Source: Azospirillum thiophilum
Lineage (GTDB): Bacteria > Pseudomonadota > Alphaproteobacteria > Azospirillales > Azospirillaceae
DNA length: 64,000 nt
Direction: 5' to 3'
Assembly (NCBI RefSeq): GCF_001305595.1
Contig: NZ_CP012403.1
Location: forward strand, 332,501-396,500
Part shown: positions 28,737 through 36,980 of the stretch, piece by piece
Layout of the letters: every line of letters starts with the position of its first letter
Position numbering within the stretch: position 1 is the stretch's first letter
Made by a program: the position numbers and the translations under genes
Notes under the pieces: generated by a model
The model's input: the letters and a program-made list of their open reading frames with translations, nothing else
Told to the model about the DNA's origin: nothing
Database searches by the model: none

Positions 28737-28856
28737 AGCCTTTGAAGCGGGCTCTGCGGAGACGGCGCCTCCGATGCGGTTCCGGTGGTTTCGCTCCCAA
28801 AACGCAACAAACCGACAGCGGGGCCTTGCAGCGGTCCCGATGCCGGTTTGTTTCGT
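28737..28856 (+). ncRNA. Candidate operator-controlled small RNA
   Basis: The promoter at 28701-28729 points into about 120 bases with no good reading frame. They end in a hairpin with arms AACAAACCG (28806-28814) and CGGTTTGTT (28844-28852), followed by TCGTC. The layout fits a small RNA under the same regulator as the oxalate genes. The U-run is weak, so the 3' end is uncertain. Confidence 0.35.
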
Positions 28857-28977
28857 CGTCAGGCGATCGGACGATCGCCACTTTCAGTGCGGCCTTCCGC
28901 AAGGCCGCAAGGTCATGGCCGCAAGGTCATGGAGCGTCCCGGTTCGCCCCCCGGTTCACCGGGACACTCCGGTCCTG

Positions 28978-30282
28978 TCAGTCGGCGCCCTCGGTCACCA
29001 GCTTGCCGACCGGCTGCTGCCTGTCCTCGGCGATCTGCCGGGCCCGCATCGGCTTCAGGACGAAGATGGCCATGAAGGCGGCGATGGCGTTGACCGCGGC
29101 GGCGAAGAAGAACACCGTCTGCCAGCTGCCGGTCGACGCCACGATCACGTTGGCGAAGGGAACCACCAGCGAGGCTGTGCCCTTGGCGGTGTAGAGCAGG
29201 CCGGCGTTGGTCGTCGCGAACTTGGACCCGAAGCTGTCGGCGCAGCAGGACGGGAACAGGCTGTAGATCTCGCCCCAGGCGAAGAACACCAGACCGGTCA
29301 GGATGACGAAGGCGACCGGATGATGGCCCCACTGGTTCAGCGCCAGGATGCCGACGGCTTCGATGGCGAAGGCGATGAACATGGTGTTCTCGCGGCCGAT
29401 ATGATCGGACACCCAGCCGAAGAAGGGACGGGTCACGCCGTTCAGCACGCGGTCGATGGTGAGCGCGAAGGTCAGCGCCGGCAGGGTCAGGCCCATGATG
29501 CTGACCGGCATGCCGTCGAGGTGGAAGTCCTTGGCGATCGGGCCGAGCTGGGCGGTGGCCATCAGACCGCCGGCGGCGACCATGACGAACATCAGGTACA
29601 TCACCCAGAAGACCGGCGACTTCAGCGTCTCCTGCGGGGTGTAGCTGCGGCGGCTCTGCGCGATGTTGGACTTGGTCTTCGGCAGCAGGTCGGGATGCGG
29701 CTCCCTCAGGAACCAGGCCAGCGCGAAGACGACCAGGCCCTGGCCCAGGCCGAAGACCAGGAAGGTCTGCTCGAAGCCGGAGGTCTGGATCATGTTGGCG
29801 ATCGGCACGACGGTCAGCGCAGAGCCGGCGCCGAAGCCGGCAGCGGTCAGGCCGGCGGCGAGGCCGCGGCGGTCGGGGAACCATTTCAGCGCGTTGCCGA
29901 CGCAGGTGCCGTAGACGCCGCCGGCGCCGATGCCGCCGACTGCGGCACCGAGATAGAGCAGCGCCAGGGAGTCGGCGAACGAGTTGATGACCCAGGCCAG
30001 GGCGCACAGGATGCCGCCGATCAGGACGACGATGCGGGGACCGAACTTGTCGACGAACCAGCCTTCGACCGGCACCAGCCAGGTTTCGGTCACGACGAAG
30101 ATGGTGAAGGCGACCTGAATGGCGGCGCGACCCCAGTGATACTTCTCTTCGATGGGGTTGACGAACAGTGTCCAGCCGTACTGCAGGTTGGCGATCATCG
30201 ACATGCAGATGACGCCGATGACCAACTGCATCCAGCGGCCGCCGAGCGGTGCGCTCGGCGTCCCCGAATTCATATGCTGCAT
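28978..30282 (-). CDS. Oxalate/formate antiporter-family MFS transporter (OFA1)
   Basis: The 434-residue protein has twelve predicted transmembrane helices and OFA-family features: GGRWMQLVIGVICMSMIANLQYGW in helix 1, GWFVDKFGPR in loop 2-3, WFPDRRGLAAGLTAAGFGAGS, and FFGWVSDHIGRENTMFIAF. It should move oxalate inward, perhaps in exchange for formate. It is about 80% alike by eye to the carrier at 40393-41694. ATG 30282 follows TAGGAGGAG. Operator site 3 lies about 225 bases upstream. The 28743-28977 region holds only repeats and hairpins. Confidence 0.88.
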   Translation of the reverse strand: MQHMNSGTPSAPLGGRWMQLVIGVICMSMIANLQYGWTLFVNPIEEKYHWGRAAIQVAFTIFVVTETWLVPVEGWFVDKFGPRIVVLIGGILCALAWVINSFADSLALLYLGAAVGGIGAGGVYGTCVGNALKWFPDRRGLAAGLTAAGFGAGSALTVVPIANMIQTSGFEQTFLVFGLGQGLVVFALAWFLREPHPDLLPKTKSNIAQSRRSYTPQETLKSPVFWVMYLMFVMVAAGGLMATAQLGPIAKDFHLDGMPVSIMGLTLPALTFALTIDRVLNGVTRPFFGWVSDHIGRENTMFIAFAIEAVGILALNQWGHHPVAFVILTGLVFFAWGEIYSLFPSCCADSFGSKFATTNAGLLYTAKGTASLVVPFANVIVASTGSWQTVFFFAAAVNAIAAFMAIFVLKPMRARQIAEDRQQPVGKLVTEGAD

Positions 30283-30498
30283 CTTCTATCTCCTCCTAGG
30301 AAGCGGTTCTCTGCCGATTCGGGCGTCGCTTCTGTTTTGATGCTTGAGCGTTTTCTTTGATGCTTCGGTGATGTGATGCGGTTCTGTTGTGCTGTCGGTG
30401 GTCATGCGGCGGGGATGCGGCCCCGGGGCATTCCACGGATTTCGGGGGCGGGTTTTTCACCCCCCGCCAGACCGATGCGGTCCTGGGTTCGGTCTGGA

Positions 30499-30526
30499 AT
30501 TATCAATATGGTATACCAGATGCCGA
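30499..30526 (-). promoter_or_regulatory. Promoter and operator of OFA1 (site 3)
   Basis: On the minus strand -35-like TCGGCA and -10-like GATAAT are 16 bases apart with TGGTATACCA (30509-30518) in the spacer. About 30 surrounding bases match site 1 upstream of gntR1, pointing to a copied promoter block. Confidence 0.65.
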
Positions 30527-30663
30527 ACGCCTGACAAGCGATTAGTGGACAAGACGAACTGTTTCCGCAGGCTGCATTCGGGCGGCGGAATGGGCCAATT
30601 CCGTGCTTTGAATTTCCGGCACGCGGAAAGCGCCGATGGGCCGCTTCTGGCCGGGCGCGTCAT

Positions 30664-30680
30664 TGGCATATGGTATGCCA
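30664..30680 (+). promoter_or_regulatory. Operator-like palindrome upstream of the GNAT gene (site 4)
   Basis: TGGCATA-TGG-TATGCCA is a perfect 7+3+7 inverted repeat 93 bases before the GNAT start. It is a variant of the TGGTATACCA family. Confidence 0.5.
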
Positions 30681-30772
30681 GCGCAGGAGACAGGGGGAGG
30701 CAGGCGGGGCTACGGCCCTCCGATGCCCAGGCCCTTCCCGGCAGAACCCATATTGATAAGGAGTCGACCGCC

Positions 30773-31216
30773 ATGGACCAGCAGCAGACCATCGAGATCG
30801 CCGTGGCGCGTGACGATGCCGATATCGCCGCCAGTTACCCGGTCATGAAGGAGCTGCGGACCCACATGACCGATGCGGACGCCTACCGCGCGCAGATCAG
30901 GCGGCAGATGGACGACGGCTACAACCTCGCCCTGCTGCGGCTGGACGGCGAGATCGCCGGCTGCGGCGGCTTCCGCGTGCACGAGACGCTGTCGCGCGGC
31001 CGCTACATGTATGTCGAGGATCTGGTGACCAGCGCCGCCAAGCGCTCCTACGGGCTGGGCGACAAGCTGTTCGACTGGCTGGCCAGCGAGGCGCGCGAGC
31101 GTGGCTGCGCCCAGATGGAGATCATCTCCGGCATCCAGCGCGGCGAAGCCCACCGCTTCTATCACCGCAAGCGGATGACCATCAAAAGCTTCCAGCTGGT
31201 GCTGCCGCTCGCCTGA
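30773..31216 (+). CDS. GNAT-family N-acetyltransferase
   Basis: The 147-residue protein is a single GNAT domain. The acetyl-CoA pyrophosphate loop is RSYGLGDKLFDWL (about residue 95) and the terminal strand pair contains AHRFYHRKRMTIKSFQLVL. The substrate is not predictable. A longer frame from 30389 exists but crosses the operators; ATG 30773 has TAAGGAG upstream. It is divergent from OFA1 and upstream of a CBS gene and a deacetylase-type gene on the same strand, an order that recalls acuA-acuB-acuC of Bacillus, although AcuA itself is longer. Confidence 0.85.
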   Translation: MDQQQTIEIAVARDDADIAASYPVMKELRTHMTDADAYRAQIRRQMDDGYNLALLRLDGEIAGCGGFRVHETLSRGRYMYVEDLVTSAAKRSYGLGDKLFDWLASEARERGCAQMEIISGIQRGEAHRFYHRKRMTIKSFQLVLPLA

Positions 31217-31251
31217 CCGGCGACGCCCGCTCCGACGACTGGCGCACAAAC

Positions 31252-31278
31252 GAAAAAGACGGCCTCCAGGGGCCGTCT
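31252..31278 (-). terminator. Intrinsic terminator of the small membrane protein gene
   Basis: AGACGGCC (31257-31264) and GGCCGTCT (31271-31278) form a stem; the minus-strand side continues into TTTTTCG. It lies 40 bases after the minus-strand stop at 31318 and could also weakly end the GNAT transcript. Confidence 0.7.
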
Positions 31279-31317
31279 CTTCGTGATGCGGTCGACCGTG
31301 AGGCCGGACCGGCGCGA

Positions 31318-31536
31318 TCAGAAGGCGCGCGGGAAGCTGGCCCAGGCGGGGCCGGGCGGCAGCTCATCCTCCTGGTCCTTCAGGTCGGTTTCCGACGGGT
31401 TGGCGAGGCGCAGCGGCGCGGAGGAGAAATCGCGCTGCGCCGCCTTGCCGGCATTGGCGACCTGCATCGACAGGATGTGGTGGACGGTGCCGCCGAAGAC
31501 GGACAGCACGAGTGCCAGGATCAGCATTTCCAACAT
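31318..31536 (-). CDS. Small membrane protein, 72 aa
   Basis: One hydrophobic helix (LEMLILALVLSVFGGTVHHIL, residues about 2-22) is followed by a polar tail rich in Pro, Asp and Glu. The ATG at 31536 has GGAG nine bases upstream and an intrinsic terminator follows the stop. I do not recognise the family. It is oriented against the GNAT and CBS genes, between them, and shares its upstream region with CBS2, including operator site 5. Confidence 0.6.
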   Translation of the reverse strand: MLEMLILALVLSVFGGTVHHILSMQVANAGKAAQRDFSSAPLRLANPSETDLKDQEDELPPGPAWASFPRAF

Positions 31537-31638
31537 GGTCGTCGCTCCGGTGACTCGGGGGTGTGGGGTGCTTTATTGGTTGGTCGGTTTCAGCCCGACG
31601 GACCTGTTATGACGCGGCGCAGCATGCAGATCAAGGTT

Positions 31639-31652
31639 CTTGGTATACAAGG
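31639..31652. promoter_or_regulatory. Operator-like site between the small membrane gene and CBS2 (site 5)
   Basis: CTTGGTATACAAGG contains the core GTATAC with arms CTTG/CAAG, then GTACAAGATGCC as found beside sites 1 and 3. It lies 105 bases upstream of the minus-strand gene. Confidence 0.4.
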
Positions 31653-31851
31653 TACAAGATGCCCGATATGCGCCTGCCGCATGCCGGGCATGAAAATATA
31701 TGCGTAACGAACATACCGCTACTCCAATCATTTCCTCCACCCTGGATTGCCTGGGAGGTGGAGCGTCAGTCCCTGCGGAAAGCAACAGCGCCCGGCCCGA
31801 TGCGGTCCATGACGATCTGAACCAGGGAACAGGGCCGCAGAAATTGTTTGA

Positions 31852-31880
31852 TTGGCGTACTGTATTTGGTATACCATATT
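31852..31880 (+). promoter_or_regulatory. Promoter and operator of CBS2 (site 6)
   Basis: TTGGCG (31852-31857) and CATATT (31875-31880) are 17 bases apart, and TGGTATACCA (31867-31876) overlaps the -10 box. CBS2 begins 70 bases further on. Confidence 0.6.
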
Positions 31881-31950
31881 TATAGCGTGGCTCCCGCCGG
31901 GCGCTCCGCCATCCCAGCCATCCAGCTGCCAGCCGATCAGGAGACACGCC

Positions 31951-32400
31951 ATGAAGGTCGAACATATCCTGCGCACCAAGGACTCCCGCGTCGTCGCGGT
32001 GCGGACGAGCGCGACGGTGGCGGACGCCATCCGGTTGATGAAGGCGGAAAACATCAGCGCCCTGATCGTCAAGGACGTCTGCCGCACCGAAGGCAACACG
32101 CTGGCCGGCGTGCTGTCCGAGCGCGACATCGTCCATGCCCTGCTGGAGCGCGGCGCCCCGCTGCTGTCGATGCCGGTGTCGCAGCTGATGACCCGCCAGC
32201 CGGTGACCTGCGCCCCGTCCGACAGCCTGCAGCACGCCCTGCACCTGATGGACCAGCACCATATCCGCCATCTGCCGGTGCTGGAGGACGGCCATCTGGT
32301 CGGCGTCGTCAGCGCCCGCGACTTCACCCGCCTGCAATTGCGGGAACTGGAGGGAGCGGTCGCCGCCACCGCAGAGCCGCCGGCCGCCTACGCCCACTGA
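31951..32400 (+). CDS. Two-CBS-domain protein (CBS2, AcuB-like position)
   Basis: The 149-residue protein has two CBS domains (about residues 1-62 and 72-132): LMKAENISALIVKDVCRTEGN, LSERDIVHALLERGAPLL, ALHLMDQHHIRHLPVLEDGHLVGVVSARDF. It shares most of its sequence with CBS1 at 26783-27271. ATG 31951 follows ATCAGGAGAC. A deacetylase-type gene begins 86 bases after its stop. It lacks the ACT domain present in Bacillus AcuB, so the resemblance to AcuB is in gene order and CBS content only. Confidence 0.9.
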   Translation: MKVEHILRTKDSRVVAVRTSATVADAIRLMKAENISALIVKDVCRTEGNTLAGVLSERDIVHALLERGAPLLSMPVSQLMTRQPVTCAPSDSLQHALHLMDQHHIRHLPVLEDGHLVGVVSARDFTRLQLRELEGAVAATAEPPAAYAH

Positions 32401-32485
32401 ACGACGCCCCGAAGCAACCGCCCCGAAGCAACGCCGCCATGGCCCGGGCTCCCGCCCGCGGCCCGGCGGTGCCTTTCCATGGGAA

Positions 32486-33424
32486 ATGCGAACCGTGACC
32501 ACCCTGATCTTCACCCATCACGATTGCTTCGCCCACGACACCGGCCCCGGCCATCCGGAAGCGCCGGAACGGCTGGCCGTGGTGTGGGAGGTGCTCGACC
32601 GGCCGGAGTTCCGCGACCTGGAGCGCCGCTCCGCCCCCGAGGCCGACGTCGAGCAGCTGTCCCGCGTCCATGACCGCCAATATGTCGAGGCGGTGCTGGC
32701 GGCGGTGCCGGACGAGGGCTATCGCCGGCTGGATCCCGACACGCTGCTGTCGCCGGGTTCGCGCGGCGCGATCCTGCGCGCCGCCGGCTCGGTCTGCGCC
32801 GCGGTCGATGCCGTGCTGGCCGGCGAGGCGACCAACGCCTTCTGCGCCGTGCGCCCCTGCGGCCACCATGCCGAGCCGGCCCGCGCCATGGGATTCTGCG
32901 TCTTCAACAACATCGCCGTCGGGGCGGAGCATGCCCGCAGGATCCACGGGCTGACGCGGGTGGCGGTGGTCGATTTCGACGTCCATCACGGCAACGGCAC
33001 CCAGGCGATGTTCGCCGACGATCCCAACCTGTTCTTCGCCTCGACCCACCAGTCGCCGCTCTATCCCGGCACCGGCAATTCGTGGGAGCGCGGGGTGGAC
33101 AACAACATCCTGAACCTGCCGTTGGAGCCCTACAGCGGCACCATCGAGTTCCGCCAGGCGATGGAGCGCGCGATCCTTCCGGCGCTGGAGGCCTTCCAGC
33201 CGGAGCTGCTGCTGATCTCGGCCGGCTTCGACGCCCACAAGCGCGATCCGCTGGCCCAACTCGGCCTGACCACCGAGGATTTCGAGTGGGTGACCCGCAA
33301 GCTGGTCGATCTCGCCGACCGACTCTGCGGCGGCAGGGTGGTCTCGGCGCTCGAAGGCGGCTATGACGCGACCGGTCTGGCCGAGGGCTGCGCCGCCCAT
33401 CTGCGGGCGCTGACGGCGGCCTGA
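32486..33424 (+). CDS. Histone-deacetylase-family (AcuC-like) deacetylase
   Basis: The 312-residue protein has the arginase/deacetylase fold with Zn-hydrolase motifs: RPCGHHAEP (catalytic His pair), VVDFDVHHGNGTQ (Zn Asp and His), LLISAGFDAHKRDPL (Zn Asp) and the C-terminal LEGGYD with the transition-state Tyr. Bacterial members remove acetyl groups from lysines of enzymes such as acetyl-CoA synthetase, or from polyamines. The start is not certain: ATG 32486 has a poor ribosome site and a GTG at 32495 is possible. It is probably co-transcribed with CBS2. Confidence 0.88.
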   Translation: MRTVTTLIFTHHDCFAHDTGPGHPEAPERLAVVWEVLDRPEFRDLERRSAPEADVEQLSRVHDRQYVEAVLAAVPDEGYRRLDPDTLLSPGSRGAILRAAGSVCAAVDAVLAGEATNAFCAVRPCGHHAEPARAMGFCVFNNIAVGAEHARRIHGLTRVAVVDFDVHHGNGTQAMFADDPNLFFASTHQSPLYPGTGNSWERGVDNNILNLPLEPYSGTIEFRQAMERAILPALEAFQPELLLISAGFDAHKRDPLAQLGLTTEDFEWVTRKLVDLADRLCGGRVVSALEGGYDATGLAEGCAAHLRALTAA

Positions 33425-33481
33425 TCCTCTCCTGCCCTCGATCCGCCGGCCCTTGATCCGCCGGCCTTCGAACCGCCCCCC

Positions 33482-35221
33482 TCAATCCGCAGCCAGCCCA
33501 ACCCCCAACTCCCGCATCCACTCCAGCAGCAGGGCGACCGCGCCGTCCGGCTCCGGCCGCTGCAAGGCGGCGGCGCCCAGCACGACGACACCGTTGCCGC
33601 CGTCGATGGTCAGCAGGTCGCCGGTGCGGACCGTGACCGTGCCGGCGGTCATCAGCCCCTGCTCCGGATCGATGCGCAGGGCGCGGGCGCCGCAGACGCA
33701 AGGCAGGCCCATGCCGCGCGCCACCGTGGCGGCATGGCTGGTGAAACCGCCGCGCGCGGTGACGATGCCGACCGCCACCTGCATGCCGTGGATGTCCTCC
33801 GGCGAGGTTTCCGGCCGGCACAGCACCACCGGCACGCCGCCGCGGGACAGCCGTATGGCATCCTCCGACGTGAAGGCGGCCCGGCCGGTCACTGCACCCG
33901 GCGAGGCCGGCAGGCCGCGGGCAAGAATGTTGGCGGGATCGCCGGCCAGCGCGTCCGGCGCCAGCATCGGGCGCAGCAGCCCGTCCAGCGCCTGCGGATC
34001 GACGCGGCGCACCGCCTCGGCCCGCGTGACGATCCCCTCCTCCGCCATGTCGACGGCGATCCGGACGGAGGCCTCGGGCGTGCGCTTGCCGCTGCGCGAT
34101 TGCAGGATGAACAGGCGGCCGGACTCCACGGTGAACTCGATGTCCTGCATGTCGGCGAAGGCGCACTCCAGCCGCTGCGACACCGCCGACAGCTCGGCGA
34201 AGGCACCGGGCAGGCGGCGCTCCATCGACTGTTCGGGCCGGTCCTGTCCGGCGGCCAGCGGGTCGGGGTCGCGGGTGCCCGACACCACGTCCTCGCCCTG
34301 GGCGTCGGCCAGGAACTCGCCGCACAGGCCGGGCGCGCCGGTGGAGGGATCGCGGGTGAACAGCACGCCGGTGCCGGAGTCCGGCCCGCGGTTGCCGAAC
34401 ACCATCGCCTGCACCGTCACCGCCGTCCCCAGATCCTCGGGGATGCCGTGCAGGCCGCGGAACGCCACCGCCCGCGGGTTCATCCAGGAGCGGAAGACCG
34501 CCGCCACCGCGGCGCGCAGTTGCTCCGCCGGATCCTGCGGGAAGGGCCGGCCGCAGCGCGTCTCGATAAGATGCAGGTAGCGCGGCAGCAACGCCTGCCA
34601 GTCCTCCGCCGTCATCTCGGCATCGCGCCGGTACCCCCGCTCCTCCTTGAGGTCGTCGAGCAGGGTCTCGAAGCGGTGGCCCGGCACCCCCATCACCACG
34701 CTGCCGAAGGACTGGACCAGCCGGCGGTAGCAGTCGTGGGCGAAGCGGGCGTCGCCCGACCGCGCCGCCAGCCCGATCACCGTCCGGTCGTTCAGGCCGA
34801 GATTCAGGATGCTGTCCATCATGCCGGGCATCGACACCGCCGCGCCCGAGCGGACCGACAGCAGGAGCGGCCGGTCGGCGACACCGAAGCCCGCGCCGGC
34901 CCGGCGTTCCAGGTCCGCGACGGCGCCGTCGATGCGGTCGGCCAGCCAAGCGGGAAGTTGGTCGGGCAGCCGATCGGGAGGTTGGGATTCCGCATCCAGC
35001 CCGCGGCCGGCCTCGGCGGCGATGACGAAGCCCGGCGGCACCGGAATGCCGAGCCCGGCCATCTCGACCAGCCGCGCCCCCTTGTTGCCCAGCCGCTCCA
35101 CGTCGACGGAGCCATGGACGAGGCCGGGGCCGAAGGCGACAATCACGCCGGGCGGAATTTCGATGGCCGGAACCGATGTGCGGCAAGGCGGGATGATATG
35201 AGGTGTCATCGGCATCGTCAT
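33482..35221 (-). CDS. Shortened pyruvate-phosphate-dikinase-like protein (no PEP-binding barrel)
   Basis: The 579-residue protein matches the first two thirds of PPDK: N-terminal ATP-grasp (GNKGARLVEMAGLGIPVPPGFVI at about residue 40; SVRSGAAVSMPGMMDSILNLGLND; CYRRLVQSFGSVVMG) and the swivelling phosphohistidine domain with GGFTSHAATVARGMGLPCV (His496). It stops after that domain, where full PPDK (about 880 residues) continues into the pyruvate/PEP TIM barrel. It might phosphorylate itself and pass the phosphate to a partner, or be a remnant. Its ATG overlaps the stop of the upstream gene (ATGA). Downstream is a short gap to the deacetylase gene, convergent. Confidence 0.8.
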   Translation of the reverse strand: MTMPMTPHIIPPCRTSVPAIEIPPGVIVAFGPGLVHGSVDVERLGNKGARLVEMAGLGIPVPPGFVIAAEAGRGLDAESQPPDRLPDQLPAWLADRIDGAVADLERRAGAGFGVADRPLLLSVRSGAAVSMPGMMDSILNLGLNDRTVIGLAARSGDARFAHDCYRRLVQSFGSVVMGVPGHRFETLLDDLKEERGYRRDAEMTAEDWQALLPRYLHLIETRCGRPFPQDPAEQLRAAVAAVFRSWMNPRAVAFRGLHGIPEDLGTAVTVQAMVFGNRGPDSGTGVLFTRDPSTGAPGLCGEFLADAQGEDVVSGTRDPDPLAAGQDRPEQSMERRLPGAFAELSAVSQRLECAFADMQDIEFTVESGRLFILQSRSGKRTPEASVRIAVDMAEEGIVTRAEAVRRVDPQALDGLLRPMLAPDALAGDPANILARGLPASPGAVTGRAAFTSEDAIRLSRGGVPVVLCRPETSPEDIHGMQVAVGIVTARGGFTSHAATVARGMGLPCVCGARALRIDPEQGLMTAGTVTVRTGDLLTIDGGNGVVVLGAAALQRPEPDGAVALLLEWMRELGVGLAAD

Positions 35222-35826
35222 CCTGCGCTCGCCCTGCTTCGGGCCGGCTCGTCGAAGGCCATCAGGCGCAACAGCCGGTGCAGCCCGTCCGGATCGTCGG
35301 CGTCGCGCCCCGCCCCGCGGGTCAGGCGCGCGCGCTGTCCCTCGCCCGGCCCGCCGGCCCGCTCGACCCTGGCCGCGAACAGGCGCAGCAGCGGTTCCGC
35401 CCGGGCGCAGGCGGCGGCATCGCCACCCAGATCCACGGAGAAATCCCCGGCCGAACCCGGGGCCGGTTTCCCGGCACCGGAAACCGGCGCATCGACCAGC
35501 AGCCCGCCCCGCCCGGCGACGCGCGCGGCGTTGAGCGCCGCGTCGGCGGGGGACAGATGCGACAGGTCGATCAGCAGCCGTCCCGGCGGCAGGGTCGCGG
35601 CGAGGCCGCCGTCGGAAAACAGCGCCGCTTCGACGGCGCGGGCATCGGGCAGCATCAGCATGATGACGTCGCACTCCCCGACCGACGCCCGGACGGAATG
35701 GCCGCGGCGGACATCGCCATCACGGACATCGCCATGGCGCTGGAGCCGGTGCCCTGCCCCCCGCAGCCTGTCCATGATCGCTTCGGCCACATCTCCGCCC
35801 CCGCCCCCGATGAACCCGATATCCAT
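35218..35826 (-). CDS. Shortened beta-hydroxyacid dehydrogenase-like protein
   Basis: The 202-residue protein matches the NAD-binding half of the 3-hydroxyisobutyrate/tartronate-semialdehyde reductase family: IGFIGGGGGDVAEAI (altered GxGxMG), CDVIMLMLPDARAVEAALF, LIDLSHLSPA and VDAPVSGAGKPAPGSAGDFSVDLGG. It ends near GGPGEGQRARLT, where the family has GxGQAAKLVNN; the catalytic Lys position is Arg and the C-terminal helical domain is missing. It is likely inactive as a dehydrogenase or a decaying glxR-like gene, yet it is translationally coupled to the PPDK-like gene. ATG 35826 is chosen because it starts the Rossmann strand. Confidence 0.65.
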   Translation of the reverse strand: MDIGFIGGGGGDVAEAIMDRLRGAGHRLQRHGDVRDGDVRRGHSVRASVGECDVIMLMLPDARAVEAALFSDGGLAATLPPGRLLIDLSHLSPADAALNAARVAGRGGLLVDAPVSGAGKPAPGSAGDFSVDLGGDAAACARAEPLLRLFAARVERAGGPGEGQRARLTRGAGRDADDPDGLHRLLRLMAFDEPARSRASAG

Positions 35827-35955
35827 GTCCGCGAACCCCCGAGCCTCCGCCCGTCCATGAGCGTCGGATGGAAGCTTGGTTGCGCGCACCGCATCGCACA
35901 ATAGCACCATTGCGCAATTTTCACATCGCGGAAACCGGTTCCAACTTACCTATTC

Positions 35956-36759
35956 TTACCCGAGCCTAACATTTTCGGCCGGCGTCTCCAGTGGCGAAAA
36001 GCCGCAGCCGGCGGGAATCCGGAACACCGGCCCGGCCGGCGTCTCCACCGGCACCGGCAGAATCGGGGGCGGCGGCTGCGGACCGGCGGCGGCGCAGGCC
36101 AGCGCGTCGGCAACGTCGGCGCAGCCCGCCAGCCGCAGCAGCGTCATCCGCGTGGCGAAGACCAGCCGGCGCCGCCCGGCCGCCGCCTCCGCCAGCAGGC
36201 GGCGCGGCGAGGCCCACTGCGCGGCGACCGCCTCGCCGCCGTCGCAGAGCGGCGCCTGCCCCGGCGGCGTGGGAGCGAGGAAGAACAGCGTGTCGAAGCG
36301 GCGCGGCAGCGTCTCCGGTGTCACCCAGCGCGCCAGCGCCGCCATGCGGTCGAGCGCCGGGGCGAGCCCGGCCGCCGCCAGGGCCGTCCCGAACCCCTCC
36401 CCCGCCGCCAGCGCCGCGCGCAAGGCAGCCACTGCGGACGGACCGGGAGGGTCGGATCTCTCCGGCGCCAGCAGGATCCCGCATTCCTCCAGGCATTCCC
36501 GGACCGCGGCGACACGGTGGGGCAGGTCGGCGGGCGGCCCCGCAGCCGTCTCCACAGTCGGCCAGGAGGTCCGCCAGACCGGATCATGGTCTGCCGCCTC
36601 CAGCCGGCCGCCGGGGAACACGGTGGCGCCAGGGGCGAAGCGCAGTCCGGCATGCCGTTCGATCGTGAGCAGTTCCAGCCCGTCCACCCCGTCGCGCAGC
36701 AGGATCAGCGTGGCGGCTGGATGGGGCGGAACGGGCGCATCGGGTGGTGTTTCAGCCAT
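35956..36759 (-). CDS. Nudix-family hydrolase (NUDT19/CoA-type)
   Basis: The 267-residue protein has an N-terminal strand AATLILLRDGVDGLELLTIERH, GATVFPGGRLE and the Nudix helix RVAAVRECLEECGILL, with an insertion between the Gly loop and the helix typical of the NUDT19 branch. Members hydrolyse CoA or acyl-CoA diphosphates. Placement in a CoA-thioester pathway fits, but the substrate is an inference. The start is not certain (ATG 36759 or 36804). The rest of the chain is Ala/Pro-rich. Confidence 0.8.
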   Translation of the reverse strand: MAETPPDAPVPPHPAATLILLRDGVDGLELLTIERHAGLRFAPGATVFPGGRLEAADHDPVWRTSWPTVETAAGPPADLPHRVAAVRECLEECGILLAPERSDPPGPSAVAALRAALAAGEGFGTALAAAGLAPALDRMAALARWVTPETLPRRFDTLFFLAPTPPGQAPLCDGGEAVAAQWASPRRLLAEAAAGRRRLVFATRMTLLRLAGCADVADALACAAAGPQPPPPILPVPVETPAGPVFRIPAGCGFSPLETPAENVRLG

Positions 36760-36980
36760 GCCCCAGTGTCGCCGACCGATGCGCCGGCTGTCCATGCGCG
36801 GCACGGGGAACCACTCTCACGATGCGGAATAGGAGGCGGCCGGCGTTTGACCGTCCGGCGCATCCCTTCCAGCATCCCGTCATCACCAGCACAAAACCCC
36901 GATCCGTACCTCATCGTTCGCCAGTCCCGCCCCTTGCGCCCGTTTTTCGCGCAAGGGCCGGGCGGAGGAAGGCTGTCGCC

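Noticed and set aside
30389..30772. Upstream extension of the GNAT gene
   Set aside because: It covers two operator-like sites and a promoter, and the extra residues are unlike GNAT proteins.
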